A stretch of DNA of 64,000 nucleotides from Halobacillus yeomjeoni (GCF_020171525.1 NZ_JAIVAI010000002.1:186001-250000), one strand, 5' to 3'. Counted from the stretch's first letter, positions 52,934-62,958 are shown. Made by a program: numbers and translations. The notes: generated by a model not told the origin, from the letters alone.

Positions 52934-53881
52934 TTATTCAGTTACCAGCTGCAATTCAACAGGAATGAACTCTTCGACTGTTTCACCAGCCACCACTTTT
53001 CCAGCGGCAGTGATCGCTTCTTCACCGATCAATTCAGGCTGCTGGGCGACGGTTGCATCCATACGGCCTTCAGAAACGGCTGTACGTGCATCATCTGTCG
53101 CATCAAAACCGACCACGATGACATCTTCAAGCATGTTCTGAGATTCCAAAGCTTGTACAGCACCAAGTGCCATTTCATCGTTGTGGGCAAAAACGGCATC
53201 CAGAGAATCCGTACTTTGAAGGATGTTTTCCATGACTGTCAATCCTTCAGAACGGTCGAAGTTCGCGGATTGCTGAGCGACGACTTCGATGCTGTCTTTG
53301 CCATCTACGATGTTGTGGAACCCTTCGCCACGTTCACGTGTGGCAGAAGCACCCGGAATTCCTTCCAGTTCCACGACTTTTCCGTTTTCACCAAGCTGTT
53401 CAGCAATGAATTCCCCGGCCATTTCACCACCGGCTACGTTATCTGAGGCAATGTGTGTGACCACTTCACCGCCATCAGCTGTACGGTCTACGGTGATGAC
53501 AGGAACACCCGCTTGGTTCGCTGATTCGATCGCAGATACAATCGCTGCAGAATCAGTCGGGTTGACGAGCAGTACGTCAATGTCCTGCTGCAGTAAATCC
53601 TCAATATCACTGACTTGTGTCGCCGGATCGTTTTGAGCATCTACCGTTTTGATTTCATAGCCAGCTTCTTTGGCAGCGGCTTCCGCACCGTCACGAAGAG
53701 ATACGAAGAACGGGTTGTTCAAAGTAGAAATCGATAGACCGATTTTCGTCGTTTCATCTCCAGAAGCTTCTTCTCCCTCGCCGCCTTCGTTATCAGACGA
53801 ACTTCCCGGCTGTTCCGTTGAACAAGCGACAACAAACAATAGTAATGCTAGAATTCCAAAAGCCTTCATCCATTTCATCAT
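52934..53881 (-). CDS. rbsB: Ribose ABC transporter substrate-binding lipoprotein
   Basis: 315 residues; lipobox VVACS (Cys20), acidic linker, then a periplasmic-binding-protein type 1 fold with LSISTLNNPFFVSLRDGAE, PTDSAAIVSAIESAN and AHNDEMALGAVQAL, typical of RbsB. Captures ribose at the cell surface. ATG follows AGGAGGAATCAACC. Last gene of rbsRKDACB, 58 bp after rbsC. Confidence 0.94.
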   Translation of the reverse strand: MMKWMKAFGILALLLFVVACSTEQPGSSSDNEGGEGEEASGDETTKIGLSISTLNNPFFVSLRDGAEAAAKEAGYEIKTVDAQNDPATQVSDIEDLLQQDIDVLLVNPTDSAAIVSAIESANQAGVPVITVDRTADGGEVVTHIASDNVAGGEMAGEFIAEQLGENGKVVELEGIPGASATRERGEGFHNIVDGKDSIEVVAQQSANFDRSEGLTVMENILQSTDSLDAVFAHNDEMALGAVQALESQNMLEDVIVVGFDATDDARTAVSEGRMDATVAQQPELIGEEAITAAGKVVAGETVEEFIPVELQLVTE

Positions 53882-53939
53882 GGTTGATTCCTCCTAAAAA
53901 GTTTTTATATCATCTGTCCATAAAGAACAGGATGGACCA

Positions 53940-54875
53940 TTATTTGGATCTGCGATCAAGTAGGACGGCAAGTAGGATGACGCCGCCTTTTACAATTTGC
54001 TGGTAGAACGAGGATACGTTCAATAGATTCAATCCGTTATCCAGAACCCCGATGATCAAAGCACCGATCAATGTCCCGACGATTCGTCCACGACCACCGG
54101 CAAGACTCGTACCGCCAAGGACGACGGCTGCGATCGCATCGAGCTCATACATCGTACCGGCTGTCGGCTGGGCGGAGTTCAAACGGCTGGTCAAGATGAT
54201 CCCGGCAAGGACGGACAGCATACCGGTCAAGGAATAGACCCATATTTTCACGCGGTCCGCTTTGATTCCTGATAGAATCGAAGCTTCTTCGTTTCCACCC
54301 ACTGCATAAACCTGCCGTCCGAAAACGGTTTTTCGTAGTAGGAGAAAGAGGATAAAGAAAATGATGATCATTAAAATACCAGGAAACGGGATACCGAATA
54401 CATATCCGCGTCCGATCATTTCAAAAGCGAAACTGTCGGAAAGACCGGTAATCGGACGTCCATCCGTGTAGACGAGTGTGGCGCCCCGGAAAATCGTCAT
54501 CGTCGCCAATGTAGCGATGAATGGCGCGACCTTCCCCTTCGTGATGATCAGACCGTTGAACGCTCCCATCGCAAGACCGGCAAGCAGTCCGATAAACACG
54601 GCAAGTAATGGATCCATGCCGCTTGCAAGCATGCCCGCGGTGAGCGCACTACCGAAGGCCAGGATCGAGCCTACCGATAAGTCGATGCCGCCCGTCAAAA
54701 TGACAAAGGTCATCCCGAAGGCGATCAAGGCATTAATAGATATTTGTCTTAATAAGTTCAGTAAATTATTGACCGTGAAAAAGTTTTCGCTCATGAATCC
54801 GAGAATGGTCATGATCAAGATGAGACCAATCAAGGGTCCGAGCTTCGACAGGTTGTTGGTGACCAGCTGCTTCAT
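53940..54875 (-). CDS. rbsC: Ribose ABC transporter permease
   Basis: 311 residues, about eight to ten helices. The permease signature is ALIAFGMTFVILTGGIDLSVGS, and GGTSLAGGRGRIVGTLIGA is the cytoplasmic coupling loop. Forms the membrane channel with RbsA. Two bases separate it from rbsA. Confidence 0.94.
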   Translation of the reverse strand: MKQLVTNNLSKLGPLIGLILIMTILGFMSENFFTVNNLLNLLRQISINALIAFGMTFVILTGGIDLSVGSILAFGSALTAGMLASGMDPLLAVFIGLLAGLAMGAFNGLIITKGKVAPFIATLATMTIFRGATLVYTDGRPITGLSDSFAFEMIGRGYVFGIPFPGILMIIIFFILFLLLRKTVFGRQVYAVGGNEEASILSGIKADRVKIWVYSLTGMLSVLAGIILTSRLNSAQPTAGTMYELDAIAAVVLGGTSLAGGRGRIVGTLIGALIIGVLDNGLNLLNVSSFYQQIVKGGVILLAVLLDRRSK

Positions 54876-54877
54876 CG

Positions 54878-56377
54878 TTACTCTCCTCCCGTTGCGGCTT
54901 GCATGATTTTTTCCTGAGTGGCTTCCTCACGAGGAAGAATACGGGCCACTTTTCCTTCATGAATGACCATGATGCGATCACTGACGCCAAGCACTTCAGG
55001 AAGTTCTGAAGATACCATGATGATAGCGACGCCCTGCTCCGTGAGTTCATTCATGATGTGATAAATTTCTTTTTTCGCTCCGACATCCACGCCTCGTGTC
55101 GGTTCATCAAGTATCAAAATTCTCGGCTTGATCCCGAGCCACTTGGCGATGACTACCTTTTGCTGGTTACCTCCACTCAGCGATTTCACTTCCTGCTCGC
55201 GGCCGGTGGTGCGGACATGAAGACGCCCGATGAGATCATCGATCAACTCCGCTTCCCGCTTCGACGAAATCCACCCGTTATCAGAAATCGCTTTCATATT
55301 TGTCAATGCGACATTTTCCCGAATCGACAAATGAAGCACGAGCCCTTCGCCTTTTCTATCTTCTGTAATGAACCCGATGCCCGCCTGGATTGCATCCCGG
55401 GGGTGCTTGATATTCAGAGGCTCGCCATCCAAAAGGACTTCTCCCTGTTTTTTCTTCACAGCTCCGAAGATCGCTTCCATGATTTCTGTCCGCCCTGCTC
55501 CCATCAATCCGGCGACTCCGAGGATTTCCCCTTGATTCACGTGGAAGTTGACATCTTCAAACCAACCGTCCCTTGCCAGGTGCTTCACTTCAAACACTTT
55601 ATCACCGACCGTCGATGTCCGGGCTGGAAAACGTTCACCGAGCTCCCGGCCGACCATCATTTTCACGACCGATTCAAAGTCGGTTTCCTTCACCTGTTCG
55701 GTCCCGATGTATTCTCCATCCCTGAGGACAGTGATCCGGTCACAGATTTGAAAGATCTCTTCCATCCGGTGGGAAATATACACGATGCTGACGTTCTGCT
55801 TTCTGAGTGATTCGATGACTTTGAACAAACTCTCAATCTCACGATCTGTCAGTGCTGCTGTTGGTTCATCCATGATGATCATTTCCGCATTGGTCGAGAT
55901 CGCCCTTGCGATTTCAATCATCTGCTGCTTTCCGACTGATAAATCCCCGGCTGTTTCATTCGGATGGATGCTCGTGACTCCGAGCCGTTCCAAATGATCC
56001 AACGTTTCTTGATACATTTCTTTTTTCTTTAAGATCCCGGTTCGTCCAAGCGTCTTCTCCTTACCGAGGAACATATTTTCGGAAACCGTCAAATGCGGAA
56101 TGATGTTGAGTTCCTGGTGGATGACGACGATACCGTCTTTCTCTGCTTCTTTCGGATTGGAGTACGTCTTTTCTTCTCCTTTGACTTCGATTGTCCCGCC
56201 ATCCCTCTGATGGATACCTGTCAGCACCTTGATGAGCGTCGACTTTCCGGCACCGTTTTCCCCCATCAGGGCATGGACTTCACCTGGCTGGACATCAAAA
56301 TCCACTTTTTTCAACACCTGGTTTCCGGCAAATGCTTTTTCGATCGCTGTCATTTTCACGAACGGTTGATTTCCCAT
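54878..56377 (-). CDS. rbsA: Ribose ABC transporter ATP-binding protein
   Basis: 499 residues with two ABC domains. The first has Walker [10 protein letters not shown], signature [15 protein letters not shown] and [11 protein letters not shown]; the second has a degenerate P-loop GLMGAGRTE, signature [15 protein letters not shown] and [11 protein letters not shown]. This is usual for sugar importers of the RbsA type. ATG at 56377 follows AAGGTGGTG; the GTG codons upstream belong to the ribosome site. Confidence 0.94.
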   Translation of the reverse strand: MGNQPFVKMTAIEKAFAGNQVLKKVDFDVQPGEVHALMGENGAGKSTLIKVLTGIHQRDGGTIEVKGEEKTYSNPKEAEKDGIVVIHQELNIIPHLTVSENMFLGKEKTLGRTGILKKKEMYQETLDHLERLGVTSIHPNETAGDLSVGKQQMIEIARAISTNAEMIIMDEPTAALTDREIESLFKVIESLRKQNVSIVYISHRMEEIFQICDRITVLRDGEYIGTEQVKETDFESVVKMMVGRELGERFPARTSTVGDKVFEVKHLARDGWFEDVNFHVNQGEILGVAGLMGAGRTEIMEAIFGAVKKKQGEVLLDGEPLNIKHPRDAIQAGIGFITEDRKGEGLVLHLSIRENVALTNMKAISDNGWISSKREAELIDDLIGRLHVRTTGREQEVKSLSGGNQQKVVIAKWLGIKPRILILDEPTRGVDVGAKKEIYHIMNELTEQGVAIIMVSSELPEVLGVSDRIMVIHEGKVARILPREEATQEKIMQAATGGE

Positions 56378-56397
56378 GTTGTTCACCACCTTACGGA

Positions 56398-56790
56398 TTA
56401 AAAAATGACCCCTGAATGAAGAATGATATTGGCATAAGGCGTCGCTTCACCGGTACGGATGATCGCCTTCGCTTGAGAAGATTGCGCTTTGAACTTCTCA
56501 TGTGAAACGAAATCCGCTTCACTCTGGACCAGGTCCTGCACCTTGCTCAAAAGTTCCGGATTGTTTTCCTTCATTTCTTCTGCCAACGTGTACTGTTCAA
56601 CTTCCATATCTTCCAAAATGGCTTCGAGCACATCGGCGAACCGAGGCATGCCCTTTTCAATCGATACATCGATGCACGGCGTATCATTCGGAATAGGAAG
56701 ACCGCAGTCCGCAATGACAATCGTATCGGTATGACCTAAACGCGCAAGAACAGAAGCGATTTCTCTATTCAAAATTCCTTGTTTTTTCAT
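56398..56790 (-). CDS. rbsD: D-ribose pyranase
   Basis: 130 residues, full length. Interconverts pyranose and furanose forms of ribose for RbsK. Family blocks [16 protein letters not shown] with the catalytic His, and [15 protein letters not shown] at the end. Its ATG overlaps the rbsK stop codon (ATGA), so translation is coupled. Confidence 0.95.
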   Translation of the reverse strand: MKKQGILNREIASVLARLGHTDTIVIADCGLPIPNDTPCIDVSIEKGMPRFADVLEAILEDMEVEQYTLAEEMKENNPELLSKVQDLVQSEADFVSHEKFKAQSSQAKAIIRTGEATPYANIILHSGVIF

Positions 56791-57677
56791 CCTTCCGTTC
56801 CCCTTTCTTCTATCAACATTTCCACTTCCTTTTTCGTCGGCATCCCACTTTGTGCCCCCTCTTTCGTGATGGAAAGCGCGGCAGCTGCATTTGAGAATTG
56901 CACCGCTTCCTCAAGCGAATATCCGAGGGCGATACGGGTGACGAGTGCTCCATTGAACGTATCCCCCGCCCCTGTCGTATCCTCTACCGGAACTCGATAA
57001 CCCGGAACGATCACTTTTTCTCCATTCAAAGTGACTTCCACACCAAGCGCTCCTTTTGTCGTGACGCACTTGTTTTGAAAATCTGCATCAAGTGCTTCAT
57101 TCAATAAGACCGCTTCCGATTCATTCGGTGTGAGGAACGTCGCAATTTCCAGCACCTCTTTCGGCAAGTCATGATAGGGTGCCGGGTTCACGACCAGTGG
57201 AATTTGATATTCTTCCGCCAGTTCTGCGACTTTTCGAATCGTCTCAATTGGAATCTCAAGCTGCACAAGCAGGATGTCGCTGTCTTTGATCAATGCCCTC
57301 ATGCTTTCTACATACTCCGGTGTGACTTCCGCGTTCGCCCCCGGTGCTACGATGATCCGGTTGTCCTGTTCACATAAAATGATCGTTGCCGTTCCCGTCG
57401 ATACCTCCGGCAGCTTCGTTAAACCGGACAAACCTATCCCCTCAGATTCAAGGTGGCGGGCCAACTCATCACCGAATGCGTCTTCCCCGACAGCACCGAC
57501 CAAGCGGACATCCGCCCCCAATCGTGAAGCGGCTACGGCTTGATTCGCTCCTTTTCCACCTGGATACGTAGCGAAACGATCGCCAAGGACAGTCTCTCCT
57601 TGTTTAGGAATCACGGGAGTGGAAACTGTGAGATCCATGTTGATGCTCCCCACTACCGTCACTTTAGGTTTCGTCAT
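56787..57677 (-). CDS. rbsK: Ribokinase
   Basis: 296 residues, PfkB family. Phosphorylates ribose to ribose 5-phosphate. GSINMDLT at the start, YPGGKGANQAVAASRLG, and the catalytic DTTGAGDTFNGAL near the end with the base Asp. ATG at 57677 follows AAGGAGG; it overlaps the last 14 bp of rbsR. Confidence 0.95.
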   Translation of the reverse strand: MTKPKVTVVGSINMDLTVSTPVIPKQGETVLGDRFATYPGGKGANQAVAASRLGADVRLVGAVGEDAFGDELARHLESEGIGLSGLTKLPEVSTGTATIILCEQDNRIIVAPGANAEVTPEYVESMRALIKDSDILLVQLEIPIETIRKVAELAEEYQIPLVVNPAPYHDLPKEVLEIATFLTPNESEAVLLNEALDADFQNKCVTTKGALGVEVTLNGEKVIVPGYRVPVEDTTGAGDTFNGALVTRIALGYSLEEAVQFSNAAAALSITKEGAQSGMPTKKEVEMLIEERGTEG

Positions 57678-58665
57678 CGTTCTGCCTCCTTTTTGTGGAT
57701 TCCCGTTCAATCAGCTCCACCTCGAATTCTTCGACCTGAGTTCCCTGATCAGCCTGCTCGATTTGCTGTATAAGCATCTCGGCCGCCCGGGATCCGATCG
57801 TGTAAATCGGCTGAGCCATCGTCGTAAGCGTCGGTGTCGTCGTTTCACCGAGGGTGATTCCGTCAAAAGCGATGATCGACAACTCTTCTGGTACGGAAAC
57901 CTTCATGGCTTCTGCACCTTTCAATGCTCCGACGCCCATCAGATCGTTGGCAACGAACAGCCCATCGATTTCCGGATGACGCTCCAATAAACTCTGGGCC
58001 GCTTCTTTCGCCGATTCAAACCGATATTCTCCTTGTTCGATATAACTGAATTTGAACCACTCTTCCTGTTGGACGGCGTCCAAATAGCCGTTCATCCGCT
58101 GCTTCGCGTTGCTGATATGCTCCGGCCCTGCAATATGAGCGATCCTTGTGCACCCCTGTTTTTTCAAATGTTCCACCGCCTGCCTTGCTCCTTCGCGGTT
58201 ATTGACCGTGACGGATGACAAGTCTTCGTGAAGGATACGGTCCAAGGCGATGACCGGTATGTCCACGTTTTTCACATAGTCCCCCGACATCGTACTGGAA
58301 ACGACGACGATGCCATCCAGAGACTTCTGCCTTAAGGCATCGATATAAGCGATTTCCTTCTCAGGATCGTCATCTGTATTGCAAAGGACGAATGTATAAT
58401 CTTTCTGCTTCGCCGTATCCTCGACGGCCCGCGCCAGTTCCGGGAAGAAAGGGTTCATGATATCCGGAACAAACAAAGCAATCATTTTGGACCGCCCTTT
58501 GAATAAACTGCGGGCGACGTCATTCGGACGATAATTCAATTGCTGGATCGCTTTTGCCACACGGTCCTTCGTTTCCTTATGCACATAACCGTTCCCGTTC
58601 AATACGCGGGAAACGGTCGCTACAGAAACTTCCGCCAGGCGGGCAACATCTTTGATTGTGGCCAT
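57664..58665 (-). CDS. rbsR: LacI-family repressor of the ribose operon
   Basis: 333 residues: helix-turn-helix TIKDVARLAEVSVATVSRVL (residues 3-22), hinge NYRPNDVARSL, and a periplasmic-binding-like effector domain with IMNPFFPELARAVED. Expected to bind the two TGTAAC-CC-GTTACA operators upstream and release on ribose. The ATG has only a weak upstream site (GAAAG, distant). First gene of the operon. Confidence 0.93.
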   Translation of the reverse strand: MATIKDVARLAEVSVATVSRVLNGNGYVHKETKDRVAKAIQQLNYRPNDVARSLFKGRSKMIALFVPDIMNPFFPELARAVEDTAKQKDYTFVLCNTDDDPEKEIAYIDALRQKSLDGIVVVSSTMSGDYVKNVDIPVIALDRILHEDLSSVTVNNREGARQAVEHLKKQGCTRIAHIAGPEHISNAKQRMNGYLDAVQQEEWFKFSYIEQGEYRFESAKEAAQSLLERHPEIDGLFVANDLMGVGALKGAEAMKVSVPEELSIIAFDGITLGETTTPTLTTMAQPIYTIGSRAAEMLIQQIEQADQGTQVEEFEVELIERESTKRRQNDDET

Positions 58666-58696
58666 TTTTATCGACTACTTTCTTTGTAAATGAATG

Positions 58697-58710
58697 TGTA
58701 ACCCGTTACA
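58697..58710. promoter_or_regulatory. RbsR-type operator 1
   Basis: TGTAACCCGTTACA, a perfect 6-bp dyad with CC centre, 32 bp before the rbsR start codon. Confidence 0.72.
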
Positions 58711-58751
58711 TATCCGCGTAAAAAAATTTACCAAGTATCCGTTTCGGTTTA

Positions 58752-58765
58752 TGTAACCCGTTACA
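58752..58765. promoter_or_regulatory. RbsR-type operator 2
   Basis: The same TGTAACCCGTTACA, 55 bp from operator 1 (centre to centre) and directly downstream of the promoter -10, where bound repressor would block initiation. Confidence 0.72.
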
Positions 58766-58768
58766 CAT

Positions 58769-58797
58769 ATAGTAAAGCGCTTACATTAAGTTGTCAA
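58769..58797 (-). promoter_or_regulatory. rbs operon promoter with internal cre site
   Basis: Minus strand: TTGACA (58792-58797), 17-bp spacer, TACTAT (58769-58774). A catabolite-responsive element (TGTAAGCGCTTTAC, 58772-58785) fills the spacer and -10 and matches the CcpA consensus at 14 of 16 positions, predicting glucose repression. Confidence 0.78.
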
Positions 58798-59014
58798 CTC
58801 TTCTACTTTCTCCAGTTCAGAAATTGCAAATGAAATTCTTCCTCCCGTAGTCTTCAAATACAGAGTGGTTGTAATTCAAAATACTCATTCCTTAATACTT
58901 ATTTAAAACCAATATTTGAATATTATGGAGGGGAGATTAATCATTATTCCCATATAATTTCCACTTTTCATAATAGTTTGTTAATATGTGTGGTACTAAA
59001 GGGAGGGAAAATAA

Positions 59015-59962
59015 ATGCAGGTTATCGAAGCAGATGAAATCACTCAGAAATTTTCTATGAAAGAAGCGATGGAAAGCATTGAATCCTTCTATTTTCGTTC
59101 TGAACGGGAGTACATATCCCCCGATCGAATGCATATTGAGGATGGAGACAACACTGCATTGCTGATGCCCGCTTTCTGTGGTGATTATTATGCTACGAAA
59201 CTCGTAGGTGTAGCACCAAATAATACGAGTATAAAGAAAGACACGATCCATGGGTTGATGGTTCTCAATGACCGGAACACGATGGAACCCTTATATATGT
59301 GTGATGCCATTGCCATTACTTCCTTACGTACAGGAGCATTAGGCGGACTAGGAATGAAGTATCTGGCTAAGAAAGATGCAGACACGTTAGGGATCATCGG
59401 GACAGGTACCCAGGGCTGGAGTCATCTGCAGTCAGCTTTGGTTGCCAGAGACATCAAAAACGTACATATTTTCAATCGGACACTGGAAAAAGCTCATCAG
59501 TTCAAATCAAAAGCGGAAGCTCAGTTTCCTGATGTCACATTCAAGGTTTCTTCAGTCGAAGACTTAGTCAAAGAATCGGATATCATTGTGACCACGACAA
59601 CATCTTCAACTCCGGTTCTACCACAGTTGAATTCCGAAGATTGGAAGGGGAAATTAATCGTCGGCGTGGGGTCATTCCGTCCCTCCATGCAGGAGTTTTC
59701 GGATCAAGTATTAAGTGAAGCAGACGAAGTATACGTCGATGCAAAATCAGCCTTATTTGAATCAGGAGATATGATTCGTGGAAAAGATTTGCGATCTGAC
59801 CTGGACGACTCCTGGGATCTGGAGCGAATCATTACAGAGGAACATCACCCAAAGGATCCAGAGGATAAAACGATCCTTTACAAATCCGTTGGAGCTGCCA
59901 TTTTCGATTTGGTCGTCGTGCAGTCCATCTATGAAAACTACTATCAAACGAAGGAGGGATAA
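59015..59962 (+). CDS. Ornithine cyclodeaminase / mu-crystallin family protein
   Basis: 315 residues. N-terminal substrate part with SLRTGALGGLGMKYLA (conserved Arg-Thr-Gly) and an NAD(P) Rossmann fold IIGTGTQGWSHL (about residues 127-138). The family includes ornithine cyclodeaminase, alanine dehydrogenase and imino-acid reductases, and EutC-like proteins, so the reaction is open. ATG follows AAAGGGAGGG. First of four genes; the next starts 1 bp after its stop codon. Confidence 0.85.
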   Translation: MQVIEADEITQKFSMKEAMESIESFYFRSEREYISPDRMHIEDGDNTALLMPAFCGDYYATKLVGVAPNNTSIKKDTIHGLMVLNDRNTMEPLYMCDAIAITSLRTGALGGLGMKYLAKKDADTLGIIGTGTQGWSHLQSALVARDIKNVHIFNRTLEKAHQFKSKAEAQFPDVTFKVSSVEDLVKESDIIVTTTTSSTPVLPQLNSEDWKGKLIVGVGSFRPSMQEFSDQVLSEADEVYVDAKSALFESGDMIRGKDLRSDLDDSWDLERIITEEHHPKDPEDKTILYKSVGAAIFDLVVVQSIYENYYQTKEG

Positions 59963-59963
59963 T

Positions 59964-60221
59964 ATGAAGAAAATGACTCGGAAAAAATGGAAGGACCCCG
60001 GCATCATCATGGTGATTTCCCTTTCCATCATCTCTTTGATCTTTTGGATATGGTGGCCTACCGAAACATTCATCGCCGGGATTTCATTAGCAGGTTGGGC
60101 GATGTTTGCCTGCTTCTTCATCTGGTTGGGATTGACCGTGACTTATGTCATTTGGATGGAGAAATTAGAGAAAAAAGAAGCCGAGCAAGCCGAAGAAACC
60201 AATAATAGAAATGTGTTGTGA
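59964..60221 (+). CDS. Two-helix membrane protein, possible symporter small subunit
   Basis: 85 residues: basic N-terminus MKKMTRKKW, two helices (about 13-30 and 37-62), charged tail. The AAGGAGGG site lies in the end of the preceding gene, so translation is coupled. Its place just before an SSS symporter resembles the small partner proteins (YhdT, YjcH, DUF4212 types) of that family, but the sequence is not clearly one of them. Confidence 0.65.
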   Translation: MKKMTRKKWKDPGIIMVISLSIISLIFWIWWPTETFIAGISLAGWAMFACFFIWLGLTVTYVIWMEKLEKKEAEQAEETNNRNVL

Positions 60222-60235
60222 AGGAGTGATAACCC

Positions 60236-61672
60236 GTGCAAATAATGGAAACAACGATATTAGCCATTTACTTAGGAATCATGACGATCATAGGAATATG
60301 GTTTGCCAAACGCGCCCACTCCTCGGAAGGAGACTATTGGACTGCTGGAGGGAAGATCAATAGTTTTGTAGGGTCGTTTGCGTTTTTCGCAGCTGTCGCG
60401 AGTTCGAGTTCATTGATGGGTGCCGTAGGTTCAGGCGTTGCACTTGGCGTGCCGTTTTTACTTGCCTACGGTTTTGGTGCAGTAGCCATCCCGTCTTTTG
60501 CCATGTTTTTAATTTCCGGACAAATCAGAAGAACCGGCGTAAAAACCCTTCCGGAATTCTTCAAACATCGATATGGAAAATCCGTTCAAATCGTAGCTGC
60601 AATCTTAGTCGTCCTGAGCATGACTTTTTATATGATTCCTCAATTGACTGCTTCAGGACTGATTGGATCTTATGTATTAGGCATCGATTACGTCACGGCA
60701 GTCATCGTCTTAGGATTAGGCTTCACCTTATATGCCGCCCTTGGTGGTATGTGGGCGATTACATATACAGACTTGATCCAGGGAGCTGTGATGGTGATCG
60801 GCATGTTCATTCTGGCCATCATCATCCTGATGGACCACGGCGGGATGGCAACGTTAATTCAAGACGCCTTAGCGGTCGATCCCCAATTCGGCTCTATGAC
60901 GCAGCCTTGGATGTCCTACTTCGGATTATTCATCGCCTTTTTGTGGTTCGGAGTGGTATCTCCTTCCGCCGTTATGAGAAACTTTGCTGCTCGTGATGCA
61001 AAGACAGCGCGAAGATCAGCTCTCGGAGCCTGCTTCCTTTATGTGACCGTCTTTATTTTCGGTTTTGTCATTGCCTCAGCTGGGGCAAGCCTTGGAATAG
61101 CAGACTCGCTTGAGAACCAGGACATGATCTTCATATCGGTCATTGAACATTACATGCCCGCTCTGTTAGCCGGCGTGATGTTAGCAGGACTCTTAGCAGC
61201 CATCATGTCATCTGCTGATGCTATGTTATTAGCCGTAGCAGCAGGAATCGCGCATGACATTTATAAAGAACATATCAATAAAGATGCTTCAGAAAAAGCG
61301 GTGACACGCCTGGGACTTGTCGTCATGATCCTGGCCAGTATCGTAGGAATCATCTTTGCCATCGATCCACCTCAATTGATTGCAGTCATGGTCGGCTGGG
61401 TCAGCGGAGCGATGTTATCGGCATTCGGCTTCCCTCTTGTCCTCGGATTGTGGTGGAAGCGTGCCAATACCGCTGGAGCTTTAGCCGGTATGCTTGGAGG
61501 AACGATCACATTCATCGTTATGGCCCTCCTCCCATTCGCATTGGTGTCTGAACACTTAGTGTCTGCTCCAGTTTCCGCGATATTGACGATTGTGGTCAGT
61601 TTAATGACCGAACCACCGACGAAAGAGAAACAAATGCAAGTGGACCGATACCATATGGATATTGACGCTTAA
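60236..61672 (+). CDS. Sodium:solute symporter (SSS family)
   Basis: 478 residues, about 13 helices. SSS hallmarks: AVASSSSLMGAVGSG, the GGMWAITYTDLIQGAVM motif (about residues 169-185), and SSADAMLLAVAAGIAHDIY. LeuT-fold, sodium-driven import. By company with the OCD-family enzyme, an amino acid or imino acid is a reasonable guess. GTG start, 9 nt after AAGGAG. Third of four genes. Confidence 0.88.
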   Translation: MQIMETTILAIYLGIMTIIGIWFAKRAHSSEGDYWTAGGKINSFVGSFAFFAAVASSSSLMGAVGSGVALGVPFLLAYGFGAVAIPSFAMFLISGQIRRTGVKTLPEFFKHRYGKSVQIVAAILVVLSMTFYMIPQLTASGLIGSYVLGIDYVTAVIVLGLGFTLYAALGGMWAITYTDLIQGAVMVIGMFILAIIILMDHGGMATLIQDALAVDPQFGSMTQPWMSYFGLFIAFLWFGVVSPSAVMRNFAARDAKTARRSALGACFLYVTVFIFGFVIASAGASLGIADSLENQDMIFISVIEHYMPALLAGVMLAGLLAAIMSSADAMLLAVAAGIAHDIYKEHINKDASEKAVTRLGLVVMILASIVGIIFAIDPPQLIAVMVGWVSGAMLSAFGFPLVLGLWWKRANTAGALAGMLGGTITFIVMALLPFALVSEHLVSAPVSAILTIVVSLMTEPPTKEKQMQVDRYHMDIDA

Positions 61673-61684
61673 GAAGGTGACAGA

Positions 61685-62251
61685 ATGAACGTGAACATTT
61701 TAGGAGAAGAAACCGTAACAGAACAAGAATTACCAGAGTACATGTATAAAAACTTGAAGCCCTCACTGAAAATGAATCGTAATGTAACGAAAGAAACATT
61801 AGAAAATGGGATCGTGAAAAAAGAGAAACTTTACCACCCTATGTGGATCGTAAAGATGCTCATCATCGCTGATCGGAAGCCCTTCCCACCTAAAGTAAAA
61901 CCGAATATGGCTTTTATCGATGCGGTTTCGGGATATCGGGGATTATTCCCTAATGTCCCCCCTATCAACGAGAAAGAAGTATCGGAATCAAAGGTGAAGA
62001 AGGCAAGAATCACAAAGCAGGATTTATTGAGCAAGTATGTTGTAAATATTCAAGAAAAACAAATCAACCGGAATTACATCTTGAAAAAACCCAGGTATGA
62101 AATCAAAGAAACCAGTATCGTTTATCTTCCACTCTGGGAGGTGGAAGTCGACACCAAGTACCTGACCAAAACGTTCGTCATCAATGGAAATACAGGAGAA
62201 TCAGAGAACCTTTTGTATGATTTGTGGCAGTCTGGTGAATGGATGTTGTAA
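61685..62251 (+). CDS. Unknown protein in the symporter operon
   Basis: 188 residues, soluble, basic in the middle. Visible features are YHPMWIVKMLIIADRKP and YLPLWEVEVDTKYLTKTFVI near the end followed by GNTGE. I do not recognise a family. ATG 12 bp after the symporter stop, with AAGGTGACAGA. Last gene before a terminator, so part of the operon. Confidence 0.6.
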   Translation: MNVNILGEETVTEQELPEYMYKNLKPSLKMNRNVTKETLENGIVKKEKLYHPMWIVKMLIIADRKPFPPKVKPNMAFIDAVSGYRGLFPNVPPINEKEVSESKVKKARITKQDLLSKYVVNIQEKQINRNYILKKPRYEIKETSIVYLPLWEVEVDTKYLTKTFVINGNTGESENLLYDLWQSGEWML

Positions 62252-62267
62252 GTATGTTTTTTATAAA

Positions 62268-62305
62268 AAAGGGGTGACCACGAAACAACATCGTGGCCAC
62301 CCTTA
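62268..62305 (+). terminator. Terminator of the symporter operon
   Basis: GGGGTGACCACGA and TCGTGGCCACCC pair with one mismatch and run into TTATTTA. Confidence 0.75.
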
Positions 62306-62350
62306 TTTAGAGCAATATTTGTTCCCCTATTTCCCGGTTATCCAGGTTTT

Positions 62351-62719
62351 TTATATAGCATGCTTCTCCATTTTAGTAGACTCCAACTGTTCAATGACTT
62401 TCTGGAAACCGACCGTCACTTCACTCACCTTATACCTGACCTCACTCTTTTCCTCCGACTTTTCCGTTTCATGCTGTTCGCTCGTTGAAACCAGGTTCCC
62501 CAGAAGTTCCAATGCTTTCAAATCATGCACGACTTCTTCTAAACTATAATTCTCAAACTCATCGGTCCCCTGCAGGTATTCTAGTAATTCTTCAGGGGTT
62601 ACATAGCCGTCAGAACCTTTATAGCGTTTATAACAATAATGGATGATAACACGGTAAACCCACTGATCTGTACATAAATAGAGCGTTTCTTGTAAAAGAG
62701 GTTTGCGGATGCCGTTCAT
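62351..62719 (-). CDS. Hypothetical protein (122 residues)
   Basis: Helical and acidic; YVTPEELLEYLQGTDEFENYSL-like region could be a winged helix. No family recognised. ATG follows AAAAAGGTGATTCT. Convergent with the symporter operon. Confidence 0.6.
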   Translation of the reverse strand: MNGIRKPLLQETLYLCTDQWVYRVIIHYCYKRYKGSDGYVTPEELLEYLQGTDEFENYSLEEVVHDLKALELLGNLVSTSEQHETEKSEEKSEVRYKVSEVTVGFQKVIEQLESTKMEKHAI

Positions 62720-62958
62720 AGAATCACCTTTTTCAGTGTTTTAGTATAAGAGTGTCCACTGAACAGCGGGAATATACCTATACAGTCACTACAAGGTTGA
62801 ATATGATAACGAATTGGAAAAACTTTCACAGAGTCTCTCGTATCAATTCTATAAGTGAAATGATACAATGTTCACCGTTTGCGTCTTCTTCCCTTTCTAT
62901 GAACTGCACAATCGGTGATGAATGGAATTGAAGATGACAGAAAGAAAGGGAGTGTAGT

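Noticed and set aside
54478-54906. 142-codon frame opposite rbsC
   Set aside because: Antisense to a clear permease gene, no start signals.
59778-59963. Longer form of the two-helix protein in the symporter operon
   Set aside because: It would overlap the end of the OCD gene by more than 180 bp; ATG at 59964 has AAGGAGGG at the right distance.
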